A stretch of 64,000 nucleotides of DNA from UBA7359 sp038142205. GTDB taxonomy: Bacteria > Pseudomonadota > Gammaproteobacteria > Eutrophobiales > Eutrophobiaceae. Where the stretch lies: contig JAYQJO010000001.1 in the NCBI GenBank assembly GCA_038142205.1, positions 1,984,001 through 2,048,000 of the forward strand, given 5' to 3'. Shown here in pieces: positions 44,939 through 54,157 of the stretch (its first letter is position 1; each line of letters starts with the position of its first letter). The translations under genes were made by a program, and so were the position numbers. The notes under the pieces were generated by a model. The model was not told the DNA's origin and made no database searches. It was given only the letters and a program-made list of their open reading frames with translations.

Positions 44939-47900
44939 TCAGAAACTGTCGGCACTTTCTAAACCATCGATATTAAGAGCTTCACTTTTAGGAGTTCCTA
45001 AGAAAAGGTTCTCTATCGAACCAGTCAAGTATTGATTAGCGTTAATGCCTGGAACAACTAGCAGAGGAAAAGGCACTTCGTTAGATTTCGTAGTAAGCGT
45101 TGCTAATATGTTATCTAATGTCAGAACTTCTATACTATTGAATGTGACGTCACCACCTATCAACTGATTAGCTATTCCAGTACTACTAACTACTCCAGCA
45201 AACGAGTTAATTAAAGTATCCGTCCCAGCTCCTGCCAGTACATTCGTAATTCCGCTGAAGCCGATACCGCTAAAGCTTACTAAATTGGTATTTTTAAGCG
45301 TGAACGAATCATTTCCTGCCGTCCCGTTTAAGCTGGTTAAACCACTCACCGATTCCACTTCAGTAAATGCGATACCGTTATCGGTAATCATCTCCACACC
45401 GTCAAGGCTAAATCCCGTATTGGTAACGGTAACACTGTCATTGGTACTGACACCCGCATCCACACTGGTTACATTTGCAAAAGTAATATTATTGGATGAA
45501 AGGTTATTTGCAGCATTGACTACAAACTCATTATCACTCGCACCTGAGCCATTGATAGTCCCGGTAAGCTCGACATTTTCAATGTTTGTAAAACTGATTC
45601 CATTAGCGGATACCTGTTTAGCCGTGCCCGTAAGTGTCGACGCACCGCCGGCAGTATTGCGCACTGTATCGGTCGTGCCCGATCCTATCGCTGCGGTGAC
45701 ACCGTTAAATGTCATCGAATTGTTTTGAATGGTGTTGGCGCTAGTGACATCGAATAAATTTGTTACCGCAGCTGAACCATTCAATGTGCCGGTATTGTTG
45801 ACAGAGTCCACACCACTAAACGTGACGTCACCACCTATCAACTGATTAGCTATTCCAGTACTACTAACTACTCCAGCAAACGAGTTAATTAAAGTATCCG
45901 TCCCAGCTCCTGCCAGTACATTCGTAATTCCGCTGAAGCCGATACCGCTAAAGCTTACTAAATTGGTATTTTTAAGCGTGAACGAATCATTTCCTGCCGT
46001 CCCGTTTAAGCTGGTTAAACCACTCACCGATTCCACTTCAGTAAATGCGATACCGTTATCGGTAATCATCTCCACACCGTCAAGGCTAAATCCCGTATTG
46101 GTAACGGTAACACTGTCATTGGTACTGACACCCGCATCCACACTGGTTACATTTGCAAAAGTAATATTATTGGATGAAAGGTTATTTGCAGCATTGACTA
46201 CAAACTCATTATCACTCGCACCTGAGCCATTGATAGTCCCGGTAAGCTCGACATTTTCAATGTTTGTAAAACTGATTCCATTAGCGGATACCTGTTTAGC
46301 CGTGCCCGTAAGTGTCGACGCACCGCCGGCAGTATTGCGCACTGTATCGGTCGTGCCCGATCCTATCGCTGCGGTGACACCGTTAAATGTCATCGAATTG
46401 TTTTGAATGGTGTTGGCGCTAGTGACATCGAATAAATTTGTTACCGCAGCTGAACCATTCAATGTGCCGGTATTGTTGACAGAGTCCACACCACTAAACG
46501 TGACGTCACCACCTCTGATTTGCGATGCCACACCTGCGCTTGCAATTTGTGCTGAGGCACTATTCGTAACCGTGTTTGTGTTTGCCGTGTTGCCAAAGGT
46601 AAAACTGTCAAAACCAGTAAAGGTATTTGTACTATCAGACACGACAGAAAGTGAGTTCGTCCCATCCAAACGAATATCCGTGTTATTAGCCGACGTGTAA
46701 CTAACATCCGACGTACCTGAGCCTGTAACTGTGGAGCCTGCAATAACCGTTATATTACCTACTGTAGACTGAAGGGTAAGATCACGTTGAACGTTTATAT
46801 TCCCAAGCGACACGTTCCCAGTCATTTGAATATCTACATCTCTGGCACTAAGAGTAACGCCGACCCCCCAATCGACAGACCCGCCTGTCGTAAGTGATAG
46901 ATCACCCGCAATATTAATATCGCTATCAAAAAATAAGCCATTACTAGCGGCATTAAGCGTTAAATCTCCCGCGCCTGTTGCGGTAAGAGGGTTACCCGCT
47001 TGAAGCGTGATAGAGTCATTAGCTTGCAATATAACATCGTTTCGGCATTTAGCTGCGTTTCGATTTCGCCCGTACTTATATTGAAAGTAGAAAAAGCACC
47101 GCCATCAGCAAATAAAATTTCAGCATCGGCTAGTTCATTGTCATCTGTGCCATCAGCACTGATAACGATTTCATCCGGGTCGAGTAACAAGGTACCACCA
47201 TCACCATTGGGGCTTTGTAAATCTACGGTACCGTTAAACCCCAGATACTTACCAGAGACTTCAGCAAAACCACCATCTCCCGACGTTGCACCACCTGTTG
47301 CAGAAATATGTCCTTTAAATTGTGTTGCCCCATCAGACCAAATAATGACCTTACCACCGTCACCCTGATCAGTTGCGTCGGCTGTGATAGAAACATCTTC
47401 GGTGACATGGCTTGTTAGTGCATTCCTTACCTCTGTGTTCTTGCCCTGGTAATCGCCGCCAATCAGTACTTCACCGCCGCCGCTAAAACCGTTTGCATTG
47501 ACCTCTGCGCTACCCTCCAGCTTGACATGATCGCCAAGGATGTGTGCTGTACCACCTTGCCCTTCTGCCGAGCTGATATCTATGGCTCCGCTTTGCACGA
47601 CACTGTCACCTTCCAATTCGACAAAACCGGCTACGTCTGTACCAAAGCCTGTCGCTTGGATAATGCCTTTATGACTCACGGCAGTATCAAACAAATTTTC
47701 AGAAACTTTTGCAGACAATGCCACACGCCCGCCTTGTGCCTGAATAATACCTTTGTTTTCTACTGCCACGTCTAAACCCAACTCATTGTCAACCAGCTCT
47801 TCCGTGATCGCCACACCAAGAAAACCTGCCTCATCAAACGTTAGGTAAGCCTGCTTACCTGCACTCAAATTGACATAGCCAAGTTTGGCCTGAATCAATC

Positions 47901-48465
47901 CTTCATTTTTTACTTGTTCGCCAAGCAGCGTCACACCACCCGAGGAAGCCGCAATAAGGCCATAGTTAATAACACGCCCCTGTGTTTGGTCGTCAAAATC
48001 TGTAAACAGCAAATCACCGTTTAAAAAATCAACTTTATCTATCCACAATGAGCTAGCCGTAAGGCTTCCAGCATTAACGATCGTCTTTTCACCAAAAACA
48101 ATACCGCGCGGGTTCACTAAAATAACGTGGCCATTTGCGTTTATGGTGCCGTCTATCTGGCTTGGGCTCATTTGCATTATCTGGTTAAGCACAATTGATT
48201 GCGCATTAGCTTGTAAAAAATCTACACGCTCTGTGGCACTAAGGTTAAATTCGCTCCACCTGATCGCAAGTAGATCGGATAATTGTTCAATGCTGGTAGT
48301 CCGTCCGGTAATATTAATCGTTCCCTCGCCTGCAGTAACTTGTCCACCTTGTGGTGCCGCATGCAAACTGGCAGCCGCAGCCCATGTCAGCAACATCCAG
48401 AAGACTGAACGTAGCGAGAGACATAAAGGAATAAATAGGTGTTTAAAATTTATTATTTTTTTCAT
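44939..48465 (-). CDS. TpsA-type filamentous haemagglutinin-like exoprotein (frameshifted)
   Basis: Secreted beta-helix adhesin of a two-partner system. It starts MKKIINFKHL with a long signal peptide, then the TPS domain: GQVTAGEGTINITGRT, QSIVLNQIMQMSPSQIDGTI, and the hallmark ILVNPRGIVFGEKTIVNAG. The first frame (46960-48465) ends soon after IETQLNAET. One base added near 47038 gives AETDVILQANDSITLQAGNP and joins the second frame (44939-47029), about 1,175 aa in all. The C-terminal half has two exact 226-residue repeats rich in N, S, T and G. No toxin or peptidase domain at the C-terminus. It follows tpsB by 24 bp. Confidence 0.85.
45144..46499 (-). repeat. Two tandem 678-bp copies inside tpsA
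   Basis: Copies 45144-45821 and 45822-46499 appear identical, and start at the same GTGACGTCACCACC motif, which recurs at 46500. 678 is divisible by three, so the reading frame is kept and the protein gains 226 residues. Perfect identity suggests a recent duplication. Confidence 0.92.
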
Positions 48466-48489
48466 ATTGAATACCTACATAAAACAGTT

Positions 48490-50826
48490 TTAAGGATTAA
48501 ACTCGTAGCGAAGATTAATCAAAAATTTACTATCTCTGCTGTCATTAATGACGAACCTTCCATCATTGGTGTCAAACTTACCTCGAAATGAAAAACTGGA
48601 GTCAAGACTCAAACGTCTTCCCCACCGATAACGAGCACTTAAACCATACCCAGATAGGGTAGCATCGATACCACCTTCATTTATCTTACCGTGAGCAACT
48701 TCATAAAACACACCGAGATCTAAAGCGCTTTGAGAGTACTCATCCATCTCCAGAAAATCAAAGAGATTTATTTGCCAAGCAAGTTTTGCAAACACGCCTT
48801 TATCAACCAAGAAGGTCGACGCCGAATAAGCTCGGACTGTATAAGGGCCACCTAATGAAAACTGCTCATAAGAAGGCAAACTCTGATCTGAGAAGCGGGC
48901 TTCAATCTGGGTCACTAGCCGGCTCGTCGGTATATGTTCTCCTTTTAAAAAACTGGCTGAATCCATGCTTAGAGACAATTTATCAAAATCGTCATCTATG
49001 TTTGTAGAAATGCTATTGTCATTTTCACCATGAGTGAATGCCGCATTGAGGTTAAAAGCTGTTCTGAAACGATTATTTAATCCATTCATATCAAAATAGA
49101 TGCCAGCACCTTTTGTTTTTTCCTCTTGACCTCGAGGAAGAGAGAAAGAGCCGAGTGAGAAAATCACATCGGTCTCTGTGCGCTTATGGAATACATTCAA
49201 GCCAACGTCCATATTTATTTGCTGGCTTCGTTTTAACTTCCACTCGAGACCAAGATTATAAGTATCAGTTTCGCCTTCAAACACTGTTGATAAACCATTT
49301 ATAATACGGCTTGCATCATAAGCACTGCGGTCATAGCTAAAACTCGACCCTAATCTCATCGTCAAAGGAAAATCGTAAGACAGAGAACCTAATGAGGAAT
49401 TGTCAGGATCAAAAGCGTGCAGTAAGCCTACATTTAAACTATCTCCGCGACCAATAGGGTTAAACCAGTTGGCTGAGACTATCGCTCGGTACTTACCTGT
49501 AAAATCTGTGCCATAGTTGTCCGCAGATGCCATAGCTGACCATCTTTTTTCTTCGACGTTGAGTACTAACTTTGTCTCACCCTGATTGTCACCCGGTTCG
49601 AACAAACCCGACTGCAAGCTAAGTCCCGGCATATCATTCAAAAAGTAGTAATTCTTGCTAATATCTCCCGTAACGACTTTGCCAATGTGTTCTTCGAAAG
49701 GTTTCTTAATGACGCTCTCGTGGTAATGCATTTTATTTTTACTCTGCACTTCTACCGCACTTAAGCGACCCAGTAATACGGCAAGCTTCACATCCCCGTA
49801 AGCTTTAGCAAAGTTTTGTTTAGGAATGTAGCTACTGGCTAAAATGAAGCCTTGTTGTCGGAAGAGTCTTTTCACTTCAGTAGACAATTCACCCAAGGCC
49901 TTAAAACTCAAACCCCGATCAGCACGTAATTGCAATAAGGCTTGAGTTAACTTTCTATTTTGTACTTCAGATAGTTGAACAGCATTGCGCGCCCCATCGT
50001 CAAGTGACGTTAACCACATAAGAACATATTGCAGATCAATCTCAGAAAAGCCACTTATTCCTTCTGTTACATAATTCGTTTTAGCACGTAGAAGTTGTTC
50101 AATGGATTTGTCTAGGCTTTGATGCTGTTCTTTTGATATCTGATTACTTTGCAATTCATCGATTTGCAGCGTGATGCGATTAACCCAAATGGTTTTTTCT
50201 TTTACATCCGCTTGTGTTGAGGACAAACTGGCCTGATAACTTTTTGAACAGGCAATAGACGACTCATCGAAATCAGTTTCACTCTCCAGTTTATTTGCTA
50301 CACGCAGTACCAGCGCTATGCGCTTTTCAACAGTATCAATGCCGTCAATATGCAAATAAGCGTTACAGTGTTTTAATTGTGCATAACGTTGTTGCAGCTT
50401 TGTTTGTAGATACTTTACTAACGTTTTTATTTCATTATCTGTCCAATCAGATGTAGCTTGCTTTGCAACGCTATTCGCTTGTCTGGCTATGCCAATAATT
50501 TTTTCAAGCTGCTTGGTGCTTAACATACTATTGTTGTTTACATCGAGCTCTGGATAAAGCTGATTTAAGTAGTCCGCAAGGGCAGGCAGGCTATCAGGTT
50601 CAATGCGTGAGAAAGACAAATTAATATCGGTCTTAATGCTCTTCAGTATTTCATCCGGCAAAGCCAGATCATCAGAAACATTAATTTGCCAGCCATTCAG
50701 GTTGCTCGCATAAGGCGGATTAATGTCAGCAGCTAGTGCACGTGATGGATTAGCAAGCCCGCTTATTGATAATAAGACCAGCAATAAAGAGGTGTGAAAT
50801 AAAACCTTAACCATATAAATGTGCAT
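48490..50826 (-). CDS. TpsB-type two-partner secretion transporter (FhaC/ShlB family)
   Basis: Outer-membrane Omp85-superfamily pore that exports TpsA. Signal peptide to about residue 32 (ALA-ADI). An unusual helical N-terminal region of about 270 residues follows, then a POTRA_2-like domain (about 305-362, FRQQGFILASSYIPKQNFA), and a 16-strand barrel from about 440 to the C-terminal Phe-containing strand (INLRYEFNP). The loop-6 motif reads GGPYTVRAYSAS, matching the conserved VRGY. At 778 aa it is about 200 longer than FhaC. Upstream of tpsA in the same orientation. Confidence 0.88.
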   Translation of the reverse strand: MHIYMVKVLFHTSLLLVLLSISGLANPSRALAADINPPYASNLNGWQINVSDDLALPDEILKSIKTDINLSFSRIEPDSLPALADYLNQLYPELDVNNNSMLSTKQLEKIIGIARQANSVAKQATSDWTDNEIKTLVKYLQTKLQQRYAQLKHCNAYLHIDGIDTVEKRIALVLRVANKLESETDFDESSIACSKSYQASLSSTQADVKEKTIWVNRITLQIDELQSNQISKEQHQSLDKSIEQLLRAKTNYVTEGISGFSEIDLQYVLMWLTSLDDGARNAVQLSEVQNRKLTQALLQLRADRGLSFKALGELSTEVKRLFRQQGFILASSYIPKQNFAKAYGDVKLAVLLGRLSAVEVQSKNKMHYHESVIKKPFEEHIGKVVTGDISKNYYFLNDMPGLSLQSGLFEPGDNQGETKLVLNVEEKRWSAMASADNYGTDFTGKYRAIVSANWFNPIGRGDSLNVGLLHAFDPDNSSLGSLSYDFPLTMRLGSSFSYDRSAYDASRIINGLSTVFEGETDTYNLGLEWKLKRSQQINMDVGLNVFHKRTETDVIFSLGSFSLPRGQEEKTKGAGIYFDMNGLNNRFRTAFNLNAAFTHGENDNSISTNIDDDFDKLSLSMDSASFLKGEHIPTSRLVTQIEARFSDQSLPSYEQFSLGGPYTVRAYSASTFLVDKGVFAKLAWQINLFDFLEMDEYSQSALDLGVFYEVAHGKINEGGIDATLSGYGLSARYRWGRRLSLDSSFSFRGKFDTNDGRFVINDSRDSKFLINLRYEFNP

Positions 50827-50926
50827 TAATTATTTGTAAATAAATGGTCAAGGATGAACACGCAGTTTGCGGAACAGAACCAATATAAGTTAGTTCTTAA
50901 TATTAACCCATACACTTAAGAATTAC

Positions 50927-50948
50927 ATATAGTCCAAATGGACTATAT
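50927..50948. promoter_or_regulatory. Perfect 22-bp palindrome upstream of tpsB
   Basis: Arms ATATAGTCCA and TGGACTATAT with a two-base centre, about 100 bp upstream of the tpsB ATG. A dimeric repressor or activator site for the secretion operon is the simplest reading. Confidence 0.5.
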
Positions 50949-51012
50949 CAATAGTTTATCAACTCGATGCATCGTTTTTTTACGCTCGATTTTTAGGGTA
51001 ATATTAGCTGAC

Positions 51013-51108
51013 TCACCGTTTTCCAAGCATCATAGCAATTAGCTTTTCTTGAATTGATAAATCATCAAACGTGGAACGATAATATTTCTGTATATCTTCA
51101 GTACTCAT
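51013..51108 (-). CDS. Possible small protein, 31 aa
   Basis: ATG at 51106-51108 preceded by AGAGGA at nine bases. The peptide starts MSTEDIQKYYRSTFDDLSIQ and ends EKLIAMMLGKR, helical and charged. No family recognised. It lies near the right end of the island. Confidence 0.4.
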   Translation of the reverse strand: MSTEDIQKYYRSTFDDLSIQEKLIAMMLGKR

Positions 51109-51477
51109 TATATAAAATGTCCTCTTTGGGTCGGTAGCTGCATAATAACATTATAGGTGATTCCTGAAAGCAGACATATATTAACTAGTACCCTAGTTTG
51201 AGGAGATTAATAACTTGGAAAAATACCTTAAAAGAATTAATTATTGGTGTCTCCATGTGTCATCCATTACCTTTAACTAGTTATCAGAGTCTGTATGAAC
51301 TAATGTGTAACATAAGTACTAGCCGATGCTATTACAGCTAATACTGGGGGACTGATGGGGGAAATACCGACAATAAGAGACCATTATGAGTGACTATCAG
51401 TAATAATAGTTTTTATACAACTCATTGATTGTTTTGATATACAGTGTTGTAGTTTGTTGTGTGTTTTTGATTCAAAA
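51109..51477. other. Non-coding right end of the island
   Basis: 369 bp without a credible gene. It holds the double TGGGGGA motif at 51345-51363, in mirror position to the one at 44461-44479. Confidence 0.4.
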
Positions 51478-51533
51478 GGATTCAAAATCCGGTTTCTTCG
51501 GAAGTGCGAGTTCGATTCTCGCCCTCGGCACCA
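51478..51533 (+). repeat. attR: 56-bp copy of the tRNA-Leu 3' half
   Basis: Perfect copy of 44348-44403, including CCA. The 5' half of a tRNA is absent, so this is not a functional tRNA gene. Confidence 0.92.
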
Positions 51534-51840
51534 TGTTTTCCCAGTTTTTCGATTTGATCCCGACTGACCACATCATTTCAAAATCAGTCTCGGGACGTTA
51601 AGTTCGCGTCTAATTTCGTTCTGAATAATGTGTATGTAACGGTAAAGTTACTTATACGTATAGAAAATTATTATATATCTATAAATACATGCGAGTGCTA
51701 TGATGATTTAGTTATCTATTCTCGGTGGGAGCTTTTTCATATCGTAACCCTACTTAGCGGGACCTACTCGTTGACAATCGGCCAATACCGGTCGGCACGA
51801 TCCTGTCGCCTCCTCTGAGTCCTATACTCAAGGAACTGCT
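51534..51840 (+). other. Leader region of the dgcN-like gene
   Basis: 307 bp without a gene. An imperfect inverted repeat TCCCGACTGA...TCAGTCTCGGGA lies at about 51556-51598. Further GC-rich short hairpins lie between 51720 and 51830. I recognise no riboswitch class. Confidence 0.35.
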
Positions 51841-53037
51841 ATGAATTCTATTTTAGCCTCGATGCCATTGAACGCATCAACTATTAACCATGAATCTACT
51901 CTTACTAACAATATTACTACATTGGGGACACCTCAATTCACTGAAGATAAGAAACGAGTAGCCACGGCCATTGTCTATTGTGAAGCCAATTTTGGTGATA
52001 TTGACGGCAAGACTGCCAACGGGCTTATCCGGCATTCGGAAAAATACAAAATCCTTTCAGTTATCGACAGCGAGAAAGCCGGACTCGATACCGGTATGGT
52101 TCTTGATGAATTACCTAACGCTATTCCTGTCTGTAAAGACCTTGATGATGCTTTGGCACAGGCTGAAGGCACGCCCGATTATTTTATTTTTGGTATGGCG
52201 CCCTCCAGCGGCATGCTCTCAATACATGAGCGCAGTCTTATTCTTGAGGCCATGAGTTATGGGATGAACATTGTTAACGGTCTGCATGAATATCTAAATG
52301 ATGATCCGATTTTTATAACAGCATGTGCCGCAAGTGGTGTAGATATAATTGATGTTCGAAAACCACCCAATAAGAAGGACTTGCGTATATTCAGTGGCCG
52401 CATTAATGAAGTGACTTGTCCGCGTATTGCAGTGCTTGGTACTGACTGTGCCATTGGTAAACGCACCACGGCTACTGTCATGACACAGGCCCTCAATGAT
52501 CGTGGCATAAAAGCGGTGTTGATTGGCACTGGTCAGACCGGTTTGATCCAGGGCGCCCGTTACGGCATTGCTCTTGATGCCATTCCTTCGCAATTTTGTG
52601 CAGGTGAGTTGGAAGCGACCATCATCAAGGCATTTGAAACTGAGCATCCCGATGTGATCATTATTGAAGGTCAAGGCGCACTGAGTCACCCTGCCTTTTC
52701 AACCTCATCTTTTGTTCTTCGTGGCAGTCGTCCCAATGGGGTGGTATTGCAGCATGCTCCTGGACGTACCAATCGCTGTGATTTTGATGATATGCCAATG
52801 CCAATACCGGCGACTGAAATCAATCTTATTCAAACCTTCGCCGACACTAAGGTCATTGGCTTAACGATTAATCATGAAAATATGAATGACGTTGAGGTAG
52901 ATCAAGCCATTAGTCAATATGAACAAGAACTGGATATCCCAACCACAGATGCGCTTACTCGGCCAGATGAGCATCTGGTAAAGATGGTACTCGCAGCATT
53001 TCCTCAACTTGCGGAGACAGTAAACGCCGTTCTCTAA
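51841..53037 (+). CDS. dgcN: DgcN-like protein (DUF1611)
   Basis: DUF1611 family; the characterised member DgcN acetylates D-glutamate. The family core starts at RVATAIVYCEANFGDIDGKT, then the nucleotide-binding loop VLGTDCAIGKRTTA, GTGQTGLIQGARYG, IIIEGQGALSHPA and HAPGRTNR. Length 398 aa, about 40 longer at the N-terminus than usual, but the first ATG has a good AAGGA site six bases upstream. The next gene begins at the stop as TAATG. GC looks higher than in neighbouring core genes, consistent with transfer. Confidence 0.82.
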   Translation: MNSILASMPLNASTINHESTLTNNITTLGTPQFTEDKKRVATAIVYCEANFGDIDGKTANGLIRHSEKYKILSVIDSEKAGLDTGMVLDELPNAIPVCKDLDDALAQAEGTPDYFIFGMAPSSGMLSIHERSLILEAMSYGMNIVNGLHEYLNDDPIFITACAASGVDIIDVRKPPNKKDLRIFSGRINEVTCPRIAVLGTDCAIGKRTTATVMTQALNDRGIKAVLIGTGQTGLIQGARYGIALDAIPSQFCAGELEATIIKAFETEHPDVIIIEGQGALSHPAFSTSSFVLRGSRPNGVVLQHAPGRTNRCDFDDMPMPIPATEINLIQTFADTKVIGLTINHENMNDVEVDQAISQYEQELDIPTTDALTRPDEHLVKMVLAAFPQLAETVNAVL

Positions 53038-54157
53038 TGTCTGCGCCGCGCCTGGAAATCGATCTCGACAAGATATATCACAACGCCTGTACATTACTTG
53101 AACGACTAGCTAAGCGTGATATTTCAGTTACCGGAGTAACCAAAGTCACTCTAGGTTTAGCTGAGATTGCCGAGGTGTTAGTGCAAGCAGATATCCATTC
53201 GCTGGGAGACTCACGCATTGAAAATATCGAAGCAATGAATCTTGCTGGAATCAACGGCTTGATGATGCTAATACGTTCCCCCATGCTTAGCCAGGCAAAG
53301 CGTGTGGTGATGGCCGCTGATGTAAGCTTCAATACTGAAATCAATGTCATTAAAAAATTATCGATTGAAGCCGCGAAGGCTAAGCGCGTGCATGGAATTA
53401 TACTCATGGTTGAATTGGGAGATCTGCGTGAAGGAATCATGCCTGATGATCTGCTTGGTATAGTGGCTGAAACAATTTGTCTACCCAACATCGTACTTAA
53501 AGGTATTGGAACTAATCTCGCCTGTCGTAGCGGTGTGTCGCCAGATGCAAGCAACATGGCCTTGCTATCTGAACTCGCAGACACTATCGAGAAGCGCTTT
53601 GATTTATCATTAGACATTATATCTGGAGGCAACTCCGCTAATCTGGAATGGGCATTCAGTGATGCCGACAAAGGACGCATAAACGATCTTCGTTTGGGTG
53701 AGTCCATTTTTTGGGTTGTGAAACGCTCCATCGACAAGTGATTGAGGGACTACACACTGATGCCATCACACTGATTGCCGAAGTGATAGAAGCGAAGATA
53801 AAACCTTCTCTACCATCGGGTAAGATCGCACAAACGGCATTTGGAGAGGCATCACCGATGACAGATCGGGGACAAGTCCATCAGGCTATTCTCGCCATTG
53901 GTATACAAGATATAGAACCCGAAGGTCTGATTACACAGCTAGGTATAAAAATACTAGGCGCCAGCAGTGATCACCTCATAGTGGAATCAAACTGCACTGC
54001 CCTTGCTGTTGGCGAAGAAGTAACATTCCAGATCAACTACAGCGCCTTGCTGCGCGCAATGACATCTCCTTACATCACCAGGATCATGAAACCTCTTCGG
54101 GTAAGAGAAGGAGGAACCAAAAAGAGGAAAACCTTATCACTCAGTCTCAACAGCTAA
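53037..54157 (+). CDS. Alanine/ornithine racemase-like PLP enzyme (frameshifted)
   Basis: Fold type III PLP racemase family (Orr/YhfX-like). N-terminal RLEIDLDKIYHNACTLLER, the PLP lysine in GVTKVTLG (Lys36), SLGDSRIENIEAM, HGIILMVELGDLREGI, and LRLGESIF. The frame stops at 53739-53741. One T added to T6 at 53707-53712 continues as GCETLHRQVIEGLHTDAITL, IAEVIEAKIKPS and on to 54157, giving 373 aa, the family's normal size. It is co-translated with dgcN. The substrate is inferred only: an amino acid, possibly glutamate or ornithine. Confidence 0.8.

Larger units (their letters stand above)
44404..51533. mobile_element. tRNA-Leu integrated island carrying a two-partner secretion system
   Basis: 7.1 kb bracketed by the perfect 56-bp repeat. 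It holds tpsB, tpsA, and two possible small ORFs, but no integrase or excisionase. Near each end, inside the element, are 19-bp motifs with two TGGGGGA copies 11 bp apart (44461-44479 and 51345-51363), possibly arm-type recombinase sites. It looks like a degraded or non-autonomous integrative element. Confidence 0.75.

Noticed and set aside
45285..46406. Two identical 147-aa reading frames on the plus strand (45285-45728 and 45963-46406)
   Set aside because: They are antisense shadows of the duplicated TpsA unit; their identity only reflects the 678-bp repeat.
51478..51533. A second tRNA-Leu gene
   Set aside because: Only the 3' half is present; no acceptor 5' strand, D-arm or upstream promoter.
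51534..51840. Riboswitch in the dgcN leader
   Set aside because: Some hairpins exist but match no class I recognise, and the region is a recombination junction.
53078..53737. 219-aa frame antisense to the racemase
   Set aside because: The sense strand carries clear PLP racemase motifs; the antisense peptide is Ser/Arg-rich and low in family character.
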